From Ruminococcus flavefaciens (GTDB lineage Bacteria; Bacillota; Clostridia; Oscillospirales; Ruminococcaceae): a stretch of DNA of 64,000 bases. Made by a program: the position numbers and the translations under genes. Positions within the stretch are counted from its first letter, which is position 1, and each line of letters starts with the position of its first letter. The notes beneath the pieces were generated by a model. That model saw only the letters and a list, made by a program, of their open reading frames with translations. It was not told where the DNA came from and did no database searches. Location of the stretch: contig NZ_FRCT01000018.1 in the NCBI RefSeq assembly GCF_900143025.1, positions 1 to 64,000 on the forward strand, read 5' to 3'. Positions 16,118 to 24,884 of this stretch are shown piece by piece.

Positions 16118-16297
16118 ATGAACAACTTTGAAATGCCTGTCGGACTCGGAATGGCACTTGCTATGAATCCCGAGGCAATGGAAAAATTCTCATCTCTGCC
16201 AGAACAGCAGAAATGGGAAGTAGTAAGCGGTACTCACGCGGTACAGTCGCGGAAAGAAATGCAGCAGTACGTTCGCAATATAATCGAGGCATACTAA
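16118..16297 (+). CDS. Small conserved-looking protein, unknown function
   Basis: 59 residues, start ATG after GACGGAGGTAGACT. The sequence MNNFEMPVGLGMALAMNPEA followed by MEKFSSLPEQQKWEVVSGTH and EMQQYVRNIIEAY predicts two amphipathic helices and resembles short proteins common in clostridia, though I cannot name the family. It follows the 91-residue gene by 12 bp and ends at a strong terminator. Confidence 0.65.
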   Translation: MNNFEMPVGLGMALAMNPEAMEKFSSLPEQQKWEVVSGTHAVQSRKEMQQYVRNIIEAY

Positions 16298-16329
16298 AAC
16301 AAGGAGCAGCACATCGCTGCTCCTTTGTT
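16298..16329. terminator. Bidirectional terminator between convergent genes
   Basis: AACAAGGAGCAGC and GCTGCTCCTTTGTT pair around ACATC. Plus-strand transcripts end in TTTGTT and minus-strand ones in TTGTTTT, so it can serve both the small genes and the isochorismatase-like gene. Confidence 0.85.
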
Positions 16330-16840
16330 ATGGTATATTGCAGGATCCTACCACTCGTTCAGCAGTGATATTGTCCTTTAACAAATCTATGGCGTTCCTG
16401 TGCTTTTCTTCACCGAGCGTTGAAGCGCAAAGGTCTGAAATTACCGCACAGTCCTGCACACTGTCATAGCATGAAAAAACAGTTGCAAGTACACAGCAGT
16501 CTGTATTAACTCCGCAGAAATACATCTTATCGAAGCACTCATTTTTAATGAAATTTCTGAATTCAGAAGTCAGCCCCGAATATGTGGTCTTATCAAAAGA
16601 ACGCATAACATACGGGGTTATATCTGAAACAAGTTCAGAAGCCAAAGTCCCTGACATACACTCTTTCCAGCCACCAAATCTGAAACAGGCTGTCTCAGAA
16701 GTATTGCAGTACCTTGTTGCAACAATACTGTCAAAGCAATCATGACTGCTGATAAATTCAGCTATTTTATGCGGAAGATGAGCTGTGTTTTCATTGATAA
16801 AGCCATTCTGCAGGTCAACAATCACAAGGCAATTCTTCAT
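16328..16840 (-). CDS. Isochorismatase-family cysteine hydrolase (nicotinamidase-like)
   Basis: 170 residues. The catalytic triad can be read: Asp in CLVIVDLQNGF, Lys in SFDKTTYSG and Cys in YFCGVNTDCCVLATV. This fold hydrolyses amides or vinyl ethers, for example nicotinamide to nicotinate, ureidoacrylate or isochorismate. The zinc-site residues of true nicotinamidases (DxHxxxH after the first motif) are not seen, so nicotinamide is not certain. The start follows a weak ribosome site and only 5 bp separate the upstream DUF255 gene, suggesting co-transcription. No truncation is visible. Confidence 0.85.
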   Translation of the reverse strand: MKNCLVIVDLQNGFINENTAHLPHKIAEFISSHDCFDSIVATRYCNTSETACFRFGGWKECMSGTLASELVSDITPYVMRSFDKTTYSGLTSEFRNFIKNECFDKMYFCGVNTDCCVLATVFSCYDSVQDCAVISDLCASTLGEEKHRNAIDLLKDNITAERVVGSCNIP

Positions 16841-16845
16841 TTTTG

Positions 16846-18762
16846 TTAAAGCTCCTCTGAAAGCATATTAGACGGCGGCAGACAAGTATTCCCCCTGCAT
16901 ACATAGAAGGTGGTGCGCTCGTTCAGCAGGGGGTACTTATTGTCAGCCTGTACAACAGTAACATTTGCAAGAAATGGCAGATTCGATATATCTGGTGAGC
17001 CTTTGGCTGAAATAATAACTCGCGGCGGCGGAGCTTCATAAATCAGCTTTGCAAGCAGAAACATACAATGTCCTGAGGGATAGTCCTGTGACTGCGCCGA
17101 CATGAAATCAAGCTGTTTTTCCGCACATTCTCGATATTCTTCCTTTTCTGTGAGCTGATGCAGCCGTATAAGATCGTATGCCATAATTGAGTTTCCACTT
17201 GGGACAGCACCGTCATACAGTTCCTTCGGATTTTTAAAAAGCTCAGTAGTTTCGCACATATTGAAGCCGCCGTTTTTATCAGAAAAGCGCTTTACTGCCT
17301 CCGCACAGAGTTCCTCTGCTCTCATAAGATATTTATTGTCAAGCGTAGAATTGTACATCTCAATCAGTGCGGCGATATAATAAGCGTAGTCCTCCAGAAA
17401 TGCGGTATCTGAGCGTTTTCCGTCACGAAAGATTGTATAAATATGCTCTCCGTCCGACATATTCTCCTCAATGAAACGCTGTGCATTTTCAGCCGCACAG
17501 AGGTATTTTTCATAGTGTGACACTCTGTAAAGCATAGACATCGCTGCTATCATCATCGAGTTCCACGAAAGCAATATTTTGTCGTCAAGATGAAGCTTTG
17601 TGCGCTTTTTGCGATACTCATAGAGCTTTTGGAATTCAGCTACAAAATCGGTATCAAGGTCACCGCTTTTCAGCAGATTCGGTATATTTACGCCCTCAAA
17701 ATTTCCATGCTCTGTGATATCAAAGGTCTCGGAAAAATGCTTGCCCTTATCGCCAAGAACAGACGTTATCTCATCGACCGAGAAAGTGTAATACTTTCCC
17801 TCAACGCCCTCGCTGTCTGCGTCCTGCGCGGAATAGAAGCCGCCTTCGGGAGAAGTCATCTCGCAGAGAATGTAGTCTGCTGTCTTGATAGTTGTTTCAA
17901 GATATACTTTCGAGCTCGTAAGGCTGTACATAGCGGAATATGCGATGATAAGAAGTGCGTTGTCGTATAGCATCTTCTCAAAATGCGGAGCAAGGAAATA
18001 CCTGTCGGTAGAGTAACGCGAGAAGCCACCGCCGATGTGGTCAAATATGCCGCCTTTCCTCATTTGTATAAGAGTTTTTTCTGCCATTTTCTGTGCAGTT
18101 TCATCGCTATTAATCTTTGCGTAATACATCAGGAACATCAGCTCGTGCGGAATAGGGAACTTCGGTGCAGAGCCGAATCCACCGTAAATACTATCATAGC
18201 TCTTGCGGAGCATCTCAGCGGCAGTTTCAACTATGTCACCATTGACTTTATTTGTTTTGACCGATTCTGTATTTTTCAGCATATCGGTGATATTTTCCGC
18301 AGACTGAATGAGCTTTTCACGTTCTGTGCCCCACTGCATTGTGACCGCATTGAGTACATCACGGAAGCTCGGCATACCAAAGCGTGGTGTCGGAGGAAAG
18401 TAAGTTCCTGCAAAGAAAGGCTTTTTGTCCCACGTCATAAAAACACTCATCGGCCAGCCTCCACTGCCGGTAAAAGCTTGACATACCGTCATATACACGC
18501 TGTCAATGTCGGGACGCTCTTCGCGGTCAACTTTTACAGAAATGAAGTTTTTATTCAACAGTTCAACTGTTTCGGAATTCTCAAAGTTCTCATATGCCAT
18601 AACATGACACCAATGGCAGGTGCTGTAACCGATACTCAGGAAAACCGGCTTATCCTCCGACTTTGCCCGTTCAAATGCCTCGCCGCACCACGGATACCAG
18701 TCAACCGGATTGTCTGCGTGCTGAAGCAGATAAGGACTTGTTTCATTTTTCAAATGATTCAT
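16846..18762 (-). CDS. DUF255 thioredoxin-domain protein (YyaL/SPATA20-like)
   Basis: 638 residues from the ATG at 18762 (after AAGGAGACAAAAT). Residues about 1-165 are the thioredoxin-like DUF255 domain: [20 protein letters not shown], then [14 protein letters not shown] with a CxxC site and [10 protein letters not shown]. Residues about 190-600 form an (alpha/alpha)6 barrel like N-acylglucosamine epimerases ([34 protein letters not shown]). The family is widespread and close to complete here; its role is still unclear, with links to redox or sugar metabolism. It is an ordinary chromosomal gene, which makes its place between the two tRNA repeats notable. Confidence 0.93.
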   Translation of the reverse strand: MNHLKNETSPYLLQHADNPVDWYPWCGEAFERAKSEDKPVFLSIGYSTCHWCHVMAYENFENSETVELLNKNFISVKVDREERPDIDSVYMTVCQAFTGSGGWPMSVFMTWDKKPFFAGTYFPPTPRFGMPSFRDVLNAVTMQWGTEREKLIQSAENITDMLKNTESVKTNKVNGDIVETAAEMLRKSYDSIYGGFGSAPKFPIPHELMFLMYYAKINSDETAQKMAEKTLIQMRKGGIFDHIGGGFSRYSTDRYFLAPHFEKMLYDNALLIIAYSAMYSLTSSKVYLETTIKTADYILCEMTSPEGGFYSAQDADSEGVEGKYYTFSVDEITSVLGDKGKHFSETFDITEHGNFEGVNIPNLLKSGDLDTDFVAEFQKLYEYRKKRTKLHLDDKILLSWNSMMIAAMSMLYRVSHYEKYLCAAENAQRFIEENMSDGEHIYTIFRDGKRSDTAFLEDYAYYIAALIEMYNSTLDNKYLMRAEELCAEAVKRFSDKNGGFNMCETTELFKNPKELYDGAVPSGNSIMAYDLIRLHQLTEKEEYRECAEKQLDFMSAQSQDYPSGHCMFLLAKLIYEAPPPRVIISAKGSPDISNLPFLANVTVVQADNKYPLLNERTTFYVCRGNTCLPPSNMLSEEL

Positions 18763-18841
18763 ATTTTGTCTCCTTGTATTATTTGAGATTAGTATATGTG
18801 TGATCATTACTTGTATTCAATAATAAAGGATTTTCTTGTCT

Positions 18842-19342
18842 TTATCCCTTATTATTAAGCAGTATTTTTCTCTTTTTCAATTCTACTCTTTCAAAGATAT
18901 CTCTGCTGATAATTGGCTCATGATTATTTTCAATGAAATACATATCAAGTTCACCATTATTCTTTTTTCGTTTTCCTGTCAACGAGTTTTCAGTGAAACT
19001 CTTCTGCATAATAACATCTCCTACATATTTTTCATTGTCAAGTATTCTGTCAATAGTCGAAGTGCTCCACTCATATTTCCCCGTAACAGTCTTGATTTTG
19101 TTTTCTTCAAGATACTTTTTAATCTTGCGAACCCCCAAACCATTAAGATATAGCTCAAATATCTTTTTTACTATTCTTGCTTCATCCTCAACGATTACAA
19201 GATGTCCATTCTCATCTTTGGTATAGCCTAAAAATCGAGAACAGTTTAACCATACTTTGCCCTCACGCATTTTTCGACGTATCCCTATTTTGATTTCATT
19301 GCTCTTACGATAATTCGTCATATTATTGACCTTCATTGTCAT
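18842..19342 (-). pseudogene. Large serine recombinase, fragment lacking the catalytic domain
   Basis: 166 codons. The Recombinase domain is clear: EIKIGIRRKMREGKVWLNCS, GYTKDENGHLVIVEDEARIV and KKIFELYLNGLGVRKIKKYL, then YEWSTSTIDRILDNEKYVGD. The N-terminal resolvase domain with the nucleophilic serine and the C-terminal zinc ribbon/coiled coil are both missing, so it cannot cut DNA. It lies 120 bp from the tRNA-Ser gene, at the right end of the island. Such recombinases normally move other elements than tRNA-targeting ones, so at least two element types have been here. Confidence 0.85.
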
Positions 19343-19372
19343 CAGCTCCTATAATTAATTATATGTAAAAAG

Positions 19373-19399
19373 GCGTATGCATTGATTTGCATACGCCAT
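19373..19399 (-). terminator. Hairpin terminator, minus strand
   Basis: GGCGTATGC and GCATACGCC pair around an 8-base loop; on the minus strand the stem is followed by TTTTTAC. It lies between the tRNA-Ser gene and the recombinase fragment. Confidence 0.7.
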
Positions 19400-19418
19400 A
19401 TTTATTGTTGACAAAAAC

Positions 19419-19459
19419 AAAGCTACATTTTATGCATTATGCAACAAAAATGTAGCTTT
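19419..19459 (-). terminator. tRNA-Ser terminator
   Basis: AAAGCTACATTTT and AAAATGTAGCTTT form a 13-bp stem just 6 bases past the tRNA 3' end; on the minus strand the stem runs into TTTGTTTTTG. Confidence 0.8.
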
Positions 19460-19464
19460 CAACT

Positions 19465-19553
19465 TGGCGCAGTGGGTGGGATTCGAACCCACGTCCCTCA
19501 AGGGGCATCATGATTTCGAGTCATGTCCGTTATGACCACTTCGATACCACTGC
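19465..19553 (-). tRNA. tRNA-Ser (anticodon CGA, reads UCG)
   Basis: Read on the minus strand: acceptor GCAGTGG with CCACTGC, discriminator G and encoded CCA; a short D-stem; anticodon stem CATGA/TCATG enclosing loop CTCGAAA, so anticodon CGA; a long variable arm of serine type built on CCCC TTGA GGG; and T-arm GTGGG-TTCGAAT-CCCAC. The 3' 56 bases (19465-19520) are repeated perfectly at 9861-9916. All stems are intact, so the right copy is functional. Confidence 0.95.
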
Positions 19554-19627
19554 ATAAAAATCACTATAACATTATATCATACTACCGATACAAAATCAAG
19601 GGTATTGTAAAAAAATAATATTATAAC

Positions 19628-19657
19628 AAAAAGAGCAGAGGACCTCCCCTGCTCTTT
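19628..19657 (-). terminator. Terminator of glgB
   Basis: AAAGAGCAG and CTGCTCTTT pair; on the minus strand the stem follows the glgB stop by 3 bases and leads into TTTTTG. Confidence 0.8.
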
Positions 19658-19660
19658 GTA

Positions 19661-21451
19661 TTATTTGGTCAAGAGGAACATTCTGCCGCTGAAAGGCGGA
19701 ATATCCATACTCATTATACCGTCATCACATAAAAACTTCGTTTTGCCATGGGGCGTAGTTCCGCTGTATAGCTGGTCATCGGAATCAATAAGCAGTTCGG
19801 CTTCATATCCATCACTTATAGGAACAGAATATTTTGACTGGAACCAGTCCGAGAAATTAAACACCGCCAATATATCGCCTTCTGACGACTTCCGACGTAT
19901 AGCGTAAACGCATCTTTCAATGGAATTACAGTCCGACCATTCAAAATTAGTAGGGTCATAGTCATAATGAAACGCCTTATATTCAAGATAAATCTTATTA
20001 AGAGCCTTGATATATTCGCGGAAGGAATCGTGGAGCGGATATTTCAGCATATCCCAGTCCTGCTGACGCTTCTCGTCCCATTCACGAAGCTGAGCAAACT
20101 CGCTTCCCATAAAGTTGAGTTTTTTCCCGGGGTGAGCGATCATGTACATATACAAAGCTCTTGCCTGCGGGAATTTCTCCGGATACTGACCGTTCATCTT
20201 CTGTGCAACTGTAGCTTTTCCGTGGACGACCTCATCGTGGGAAAGAGGCAGAATGAACTTCTCGTTATAGAAATAAAGCATTGAAAAAGTAAGCTTATGA
20301 TAATCCCGTGAACGGTACATAGGCGCACTCTGAAAATACTCAAGGGTATCATGCATCCAGCCCAGGTCCCATTTATAGTCAAATCCAAGACCACCCGCAA
20401 AAACAGGAGCCGTAACCTTAGGATAAGACGATGAGTCCTCTGCGGATATCACAGCAGAAGGGTGGCGAGCTTTCAAGCCGCAGTTCATAGACTTAATGAA
20501 CTCTATTGCATTTTTATTTTCTCCGCGGCGTTCATCACCGTTCCAGTATATCATATTTCGGATAGCGTCCATGCGCAGACCGTCAAAATGATACACACTG
20601 AGCCAGTAATCGGCTGCCGACTGTATAAAAGACCGCACCTCGCCTTTGGAGTGATTGAAATTACGGCTTCCCCACTCGTTATATCCTGCACTGTCATCGG
20701 GGTACTCATAAAGCTTGGTACCGTCATACTCAGTCAGAGCATAATGGTCAACAGCAAAATGAACGGGCACGAAATCAACTATCACGCCTATGCCGTTTTT
20801 GTGGCACTTATCCACAAGCTCCATAAGCTCCTCAGGAGTACCGTATCTGGAAGTCGGCGCAAAAAATCCTGTGCTCTGATATCCCCAGGACTCATCACAG
20901 GGGTGCTCACTCAGCGGCATGAACTCTATGAAATTATAGCCGTATTCCTTGACGTAAGCTATAAGCTCGTCAGCTATCTCGTTATAGGAATACCAGCCCG
21001 TTTCTTCATCGTCAGAGCGCCTTTTCCACGAACCGAGGTGGACTTCATATATATTCATCGGCTTATCACGGAAGTCAGAGCGTTTTTTCAGCCATTCATC
21101 ATCTTTGAAAGAGTAGTCGGCAATGCTCCTTATAACAGAGCAAGTTCCAGGACGGACCTCCATACCGTAGCCGTATGGATCGCAATGGTCGATGAAATTG
21201 CCTTTTTTATCGTAAATACGGTATTTATAGCGCATACCCTCCTCAGCCTCGGGCAGACAAATTTCAAAAAATCTGCCGTCCTCAGCAGGCTTCATGGGGA
21301 TATCCTTCCAATTGCTGAAATCGCCTATTACCGATACTTTTGACGCATTTGGCGCATATGTACGAAAAACCGTTCCCTTTTCGGTCATATGAGCACCAAG
21401 ATACTCATATGCAGAAAATTCCTCGCCCTTATAAAATCTCATAATGTCCAT
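19661..21451 (-). CDS. glgB: 1,4-alpha-glucan branching enzyme
   Basis: 596 residues from the ATG at 21451, preceded by GGGAGATGAT. Residues about 15-110 are the CBM48 domain; residues about 140-490 the GH13 barrel with nucleophile Asp295 in GLRMDAIRNM, acid Glu338 in AVISAEDSS and Asp406 in LPLSHDEVVHG; the rest is the all-beta C-terminal domain. It makes the alpha-1,6 branch points of glycogen. The enzyme is shorter than the E. coli form (728) because it lacks the extra N1 domain, as in many Gram-positives. No other glg gene is next to it. All catalytic residues are present. Confidence 0.95.
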   Translation of the reverse strand: MDIMRFYKGEEFSAYEYLGAHMTEKGTVFRTYAPNASKVSVIGDFSNWKDIPMKPAEDGRFFEICLPEAEEGMRYKYRIYDKKGNFIDHCDPYGYGMEVRPGTCSVIRSIADYSFKDDEWLKKRSDFRDKPMNIYEVHLGSWKRRSDDEETGWYSYNEIADELIAYVKEYGYNFIEFMPLSEHPCDESWGYQSTGFFAPTSRYGTPEELMELVDKCHKNGIGVIVDFVPVHFAVDHYALTEYDGTKLYEYPDDSAGYNEWGSRNFNHSKGEVRSFIQSAADYWLSVYHFDGLRMDAIRNMIYWNGDERRGENKNAIEFIKSMNCGLKARHPSAVISAEDSSSYPKVTAPVFAGGLGFDYKWDLGWMHDTLEYFQSAPMYRSRDYHKLTFSMLYFYNEKFILPLSHDEVVHGKATVAQKMNGQYPEKFPQARALYMYMIAHPGKKLNFMGSEFAQLREWDEKRQQDWDMLKYPLHDSFREYIKALNKIYLEYKAFHYDYDPTNFEWSDCNSIERCVYAIRRKSSEGDILAVFNFSDWFQSKYSVPISDGYEAELLIDSDDQLYSGTTPHGKTKFLCDDGIMSMDIPPFSGRMFLLTK

Positions 21452-21694
21452 ACTATCATCTCCCGTCACCGATCTCTTTTTTTGATTATAACACGATATA
21501 TCGTCAAAGTCAATGATGTCAAAACAAACAAAAAGGCAGTATCCCGCCTATACAAAATCACTATTTACTTTAGCACTTTGCGCCTGCAAACCGTTAAATT
21601 GCCGTGTTGACATATTCAAAGCTCGGTGATATAATTTAATAGTGTTCCGAATAAGAAAAATCGGAGCATTAAACGGTATCAGGGAGATGAAATA
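21452..21694 (+). promoter_or_regulatory. Promoter region of the aro pair
   Basis: TTGACA at 21607-21612 and TATAAT at 21630-21635 with a 17-bp spacer form a consensus promoter 60 bp before aroC. The rest of the gap holds AT-rich DNA and the glgB upstream region; I see nothing else of note. Confidence 0.8.
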
Positions 21695-22789
21695 ATGAAA
21701 AACACCTTTGGTTCAAGCGTTTCCGTAACTGTCTTTGGCGAAAGCCACGGCGAAGCTATCGGCGCAGTGCTTGACGGAATGGCATCGGGTATCCCCGTAG
21801 ATGAGGAATTCATAGCACAGCAGATGAAGCTGCGCCAGTCTATCGGTGCTCTTTCTACAGCAAGACGAGAGGCAGACAAGGTAAGGATAGTCAGCGGAGT
21901 CTTTAATGGCAGGACTACAGGAACTCCTATGACGTTTATCATAGAAAATCAGGACACAAGAAGCAAGGATTACGGCGAGCTTGCTTACAAGGCACGCCCA
22001 GGTCACGCAGACTTCTCTGCACAGATGAAGTATCACGGCTATCAGGATTTCCGCGGCGGTGGACATTTCTCGGGCAGGATAACAGCAGGGATAGTTGCGG
22101 CAGGCGCAGTTGCAATAAGCGCTCTCCGTTCAAAGAACATAAATATAGCGACTCACATATTATCATGCGGCGGAGTCTATGACCGCTCGTTCAATAACAT
22201 CGAGGACGACATAAAGCAGCTCAATACTATGGAATTTGCTGTACTTGACGCAAAAAAAGCCGAGGAAATGCAGGCAGCCATTACTGCTGCAAAGAACGAC
22301 GGCGACAGCGTAGGCGGCAGACTTGAAACTATCGTTACAGGACTTCCCGCAGGTGTGGGCGAGCCCTGGTTCGACACTCTCGAAAGCGTACTTGCTCATG
22401 CAATTTTCGGCATACCAGCTGTCAAGGGCGTGGAATTCGGCGCAGGCTTTGCCGTAGCAGATATGCTTGGAAGCCAGTGCAACGACTGTTTCCGTTCAGC
22501 TGACGGAAAGGTATACAGCGATACCAACAACAACGGCGGCATCATCGGTGGAATCACCACAGGACTGCCCGTGCTTTTCAGGACAGCAATAAAGCCTACC
22601 CCTTCAATATACAAGGAGCAGGAAACTATCGACCTCAACACACTGGAAAATACCACATTGCAGATAAAGGGCAGGCACGACCCTGCAATAGTTCACCGTG
22701 CAAGAGTAGTGGCAGACAGCATCACTGCACTTGTGCTCTGCGACCAGCTGTCTCTCCGTTTCGGAACAGACTGGCTCAGCAACATCTGA
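21695..22789 (+). CDS. aroC: Chorismate synthase
   Basis: 364 residues, usual length. Family motifs GSSVSVTVFGESHGEAIGAV (start), DFRGGGHFSGRITAG and the late RHDPAIVHRARVV are all present, with the conserved His and Arg residues for FMNH2 and EPSP binding. It removes phosphate from EPSP to give chorismate, the last common step of aromatic amino acid synthesis. The start follows AGGGAGATGAAATA. It is followed after 18 bp by a DAHP synthase gene, so the first and last enzymes of the shikimate pathway are made together from one promoter. Confidence 0.96.
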   Translation: MKNTFGSSVSVTVFGESHGEAIGAVLDGMASGIPVDEEFIAQQMKLRQSIGALSTARREADKVRIVSGVFNGRTTGTPMTFIIENQDTRSKDYGELAYKARPGHADFSAQMKYHGYQDFRGGGHFSGRITAGIVAAGAVAISALRSKNINIATHILSCGGVYDRSFNNIEDDIKQLNTMEFAVLDAKKAEEMQAAITAAKNDGDSVGGRLETIVTGLPAGVGEPWFDTLESVLAHAIFGIPAVKGVEFGAGFAVADMLGSQCNDCFRSADGKVYSDTNNNGGIIGGITTGLPVLFRTAIKPTPSIYKEQETIDLNTLENTTLQIKGRHDPAIVHRARVVADSITALVLCDQLSLRFGTDWLSNI

Positions 22790-22807
22790 AAGTAAAGGAA
22801 GAAGAAT

Positions 22808-23836
22808 ATGGCACTTAATATTATCCGCGAGCTGCCTCACCCATCTGAGTTAAAGGCTGCTCACCCGCTCTCACAGGAGCTTATCGACATCAAGGCAAAA
22901 CGTGACGAAGAGATAAAGAAGGTATTCCGCGGCGAGTCTGACAAGTTCCTGCTCGTTATCGGACCATGCTCGGCTGACAACGAGGACAGCGTTATGGATT
23001 ATATAACCCGTCTGCGCGAGCTTCAGGAAAAGGTCAGCGACAAGATACTTATGATACCAAGAATATATACAGGCAAGCCCAGAACCACAGGCGACGGCTA
23101 CAAGGGAATGCTCCACCAGCCAAATCCTGCTGAAATGCCTGATCTTAAAAGCGGTATCATAGCTGTAAGGCATCTCCATATGAGAGCCCTTTCCGAAACA
23201 GGTTTTTCATCTGCCGATGAGATGCTTTATCCCGAGAATTACAGCTATCTCGACGATCTGCTTTCATACATTGCTATCGGAGCACGTTCTGTTGAAAATC
23301 AGCAGCACCGTCTTGTATCCAGCGGTATTGATATCCCCGTTGGCATGAAAAATCCTACAAGCGGCGATATCTCCGTAATGATGAACTCCATAACAGCCGC
23401 ACAGCATCACCACGCTTTCATTTACAGAGGCTGCGAGGTAAGAAGTGACGGAAATCCTTATGCACACGCAATACTCCGCGGCTATGTCAATGACAAGGGC
23501 AAGTCATTCCCGAATTACCACTTCGAGGATCTCTACAACCTTGCAAAGACCTACGACGAAAAGGGACTGAAAAATCCTTCTCTAATCGTAGATACCAACC
23601 ATGCTAACTCCGGCAAGCATTATGAGGAGCAGATAAGGATATCCAAGGAGATACTCCACAGTATGCGCCACTGTGACGAAATAAAGAAGCTCGTCAAGGG
23701 ACTTATGATAGAGAGCTATATCGAGGACGGCGCACAGAAGATAGGCGAGAATATCTACGGCAAGTCCATAACAGACCCGTGTCTGGGCTGGACAAAGACT
23801 GAAAAGCTGGTATACGACATAGCAGACCAGTTATAA
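22808..23836 (+). CDS. aroF: 3-deoxy-7-phosphoheptulonate (DAHP) synthase, AroF/G/H type
   Basis: 342 residues. LLVIGPCSADNEDSVMDYI, MIPRIYTGKPRTTGDGYKG and GLMIESYIEDG are the signature segments of class I-alpha DAHP synthase; the metal ligands are the Cys of GPCS, the His in VDTNHANSGK, the Glu of MIES and a late Asp. It joins phosphoenolpyruvate and erythrose 4-phosphate, the entry step of the shikimate pathway. The exact feedback type (Phe, Tyr or Trp) cannot be told, so the symbol is approximate. It shares an operon with aroC and ends in a strong terminator. Confidence 0.93.
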   Translation: MALNIIRELPHPSELKAAHPLSQELIDIKAKRDEEIKKVFRGESDKFLLVIGPCSADNEDSVMDYITRLRELQEKVSDKILMIPRIYTGKPRTTGDGYKGMLHQPNPAEMPDLKSGIIAVRHLHMRALSETGFSSADEMLYPENYSYLDDLLSYIAIGARSVENQQHRLVSSGIDIPVGMKNPTSGDISVMMNSITAAQHHHAFIYRGCEVRSDGNPYAHAILRGYVNDKGKSFPNYHFEDLYNLAKTYDEKGLKNPSLIVDTNHANSGKHYEEQIRISKEILHSMRHCDEIKKLVKGLMIESYIEDGAQKIGENIYGKSITDPCLGWTKTEKLVYDIADQL

Positions 23837-23869
23837 AAACAAGGGCGAACCTCGGTTCGCCCTTGTTTT
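23836..23869. terminator. Strong bidirectional terminator
   Basis: AAAACAAGGGCGAAC and GTTCGCCCTTGTTTT form a 15-bp perfect stem around CTCG, between the convergent DAHP synthase and histidine kinase genes. It overlaps both stop codons. Confidence 0.92.
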
Positions 23870-24884
23870 ATGCCATTTTATAATAATTATTCTTTGCAAA
23901 GCCTATAGTCAGCTCCGTAAAGCTCCCCTGCTCCGATACAGCAGAAACGCTGTGTTCAAGGCGGTCGCACAGGCTCTTGACGATATACAGTCCCATACCT
24001 GTAGACTTTGCATACGAGCGTCCATTCTCGCCTGTGAAAGACTTATCGAAAATCCTCGGCAGATCGCCCTCGGATATGCCTATACCATTATCGCGGAAAT
24101 GAAGCAGCACCTTCTCTTCGTCCTCCTCCGCACTTATGCTTATAACAGGCTCACGGTCAGGGGATATATATTTGAGACTGTTGGCAATAAACTGCCCCAG
24201 TATGAATTCCAGCCATTTGCCGTCAGTCATAACGCTGACATCGAGCCCCGAAGTCTCTACAGAAGCTCCGCAAAGCTGTATGGATTCGCGGTTTTTCAGA
24301 GCAACATTCGCAACAGTACGCTTTAATGACGTTTCCTTGATCATATAATCCTTTTCGGAGTTCTCCGAACGTGCATAATACAGCACCTGATCGGTATACC
24401 CATCTATCCTGCGGAGCTGTTCAAGAAATTTCTCACCCAGTTCATCGCCGTGATTATGCGCCATAAGCTGTAAGCTCGCCAAAGGCAGCTTCACCTCATG
24501 CACCCACATTTCGATAAAATCGCGGAATTCATCAGACTGACGCTTATACACATTTACATTCTCGCACATTGACTTATTTGCCTCGCATAAAGCCTCATAG
24601 GTAAGCTTTCCCTCGATAAAGCCCGGTTCCGCCAGCATTTCATGTATAAGATATTTCTTATCCAACAGTTCCAGCTTTTCAACAAGTTCGCAGTAGAAAT
24701 GCTTTTTTCTGTTAAAACAAAAGATCTCCTCAAAAACAACGAACAACAGAAAAATACTGCTGACAGCTCCAACCAGCTGACCGTTTACCCTGAAGACTTC
24801 AAGGAAAAGCAGTATAAGCCCCAGGGAAATGGCTGCGATCATGTAGAACCACACCCTGTCTTTTACATATTCCGTGAATTTCAT
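23868..24884 (-). CDS. Sensor histidine kinase, intramembrane-sensing (BceS-like)
   Basis: 338 residues. Two membrane segments (about 13-33 and 36-57) are joined by only a few residues, so there is no external sensor domain, the trait of BceS-type kinases that sense through an ABC transporter. The phospho-acceptor His is in MWVHEVKLPLASLQLM; N box FIANSLKYISP, G1 DNGIGISEGDLPRIF and the F/G2 region are intact. Its partner regulator overlaps by 4 bp upstream. BceS kinases usually lie beside a BceAB peptide transporter, but none is present here, so the trigger is unknown; cell-wall antibiotics are the usual signal. Confidence 0.9.
   Translation of the reverse strand: MKFTEYVKDRVWFYMIAAISLGLILLFLEVFRVNGQLVGAVSSIFLLFVVFEEIFCFNRKKHFYCELVEKLELLDKKYLIHEMLAEPGFIEGKLTYEALCEANKSMCENVNVYKRQSDEFRDFIEMWVHEVKLPLASLQLMAHNHGDELGEKFLEQLRRIDGYTDQVLYYARSENSEKDYMIKETSLKRTVANVALKNRESIQLCGASVETSGLDVSVMTDGKWLEFILGQFIANSLKYISPDREPVISISAEEDEEKVLLHFRDNGIGISEGDLPRIFDKSFTGENGRSYAKSTGMGLYIVKSLCDRLEHSVSAVSEQGSFTELTIGFAKNNYYKMA

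Noticed and set aside
20462-21343. 293-codon open frame antisense to glgB
   Set aside because: Shadow frame with no ribosome site inside a clearly intact GH13 gene.
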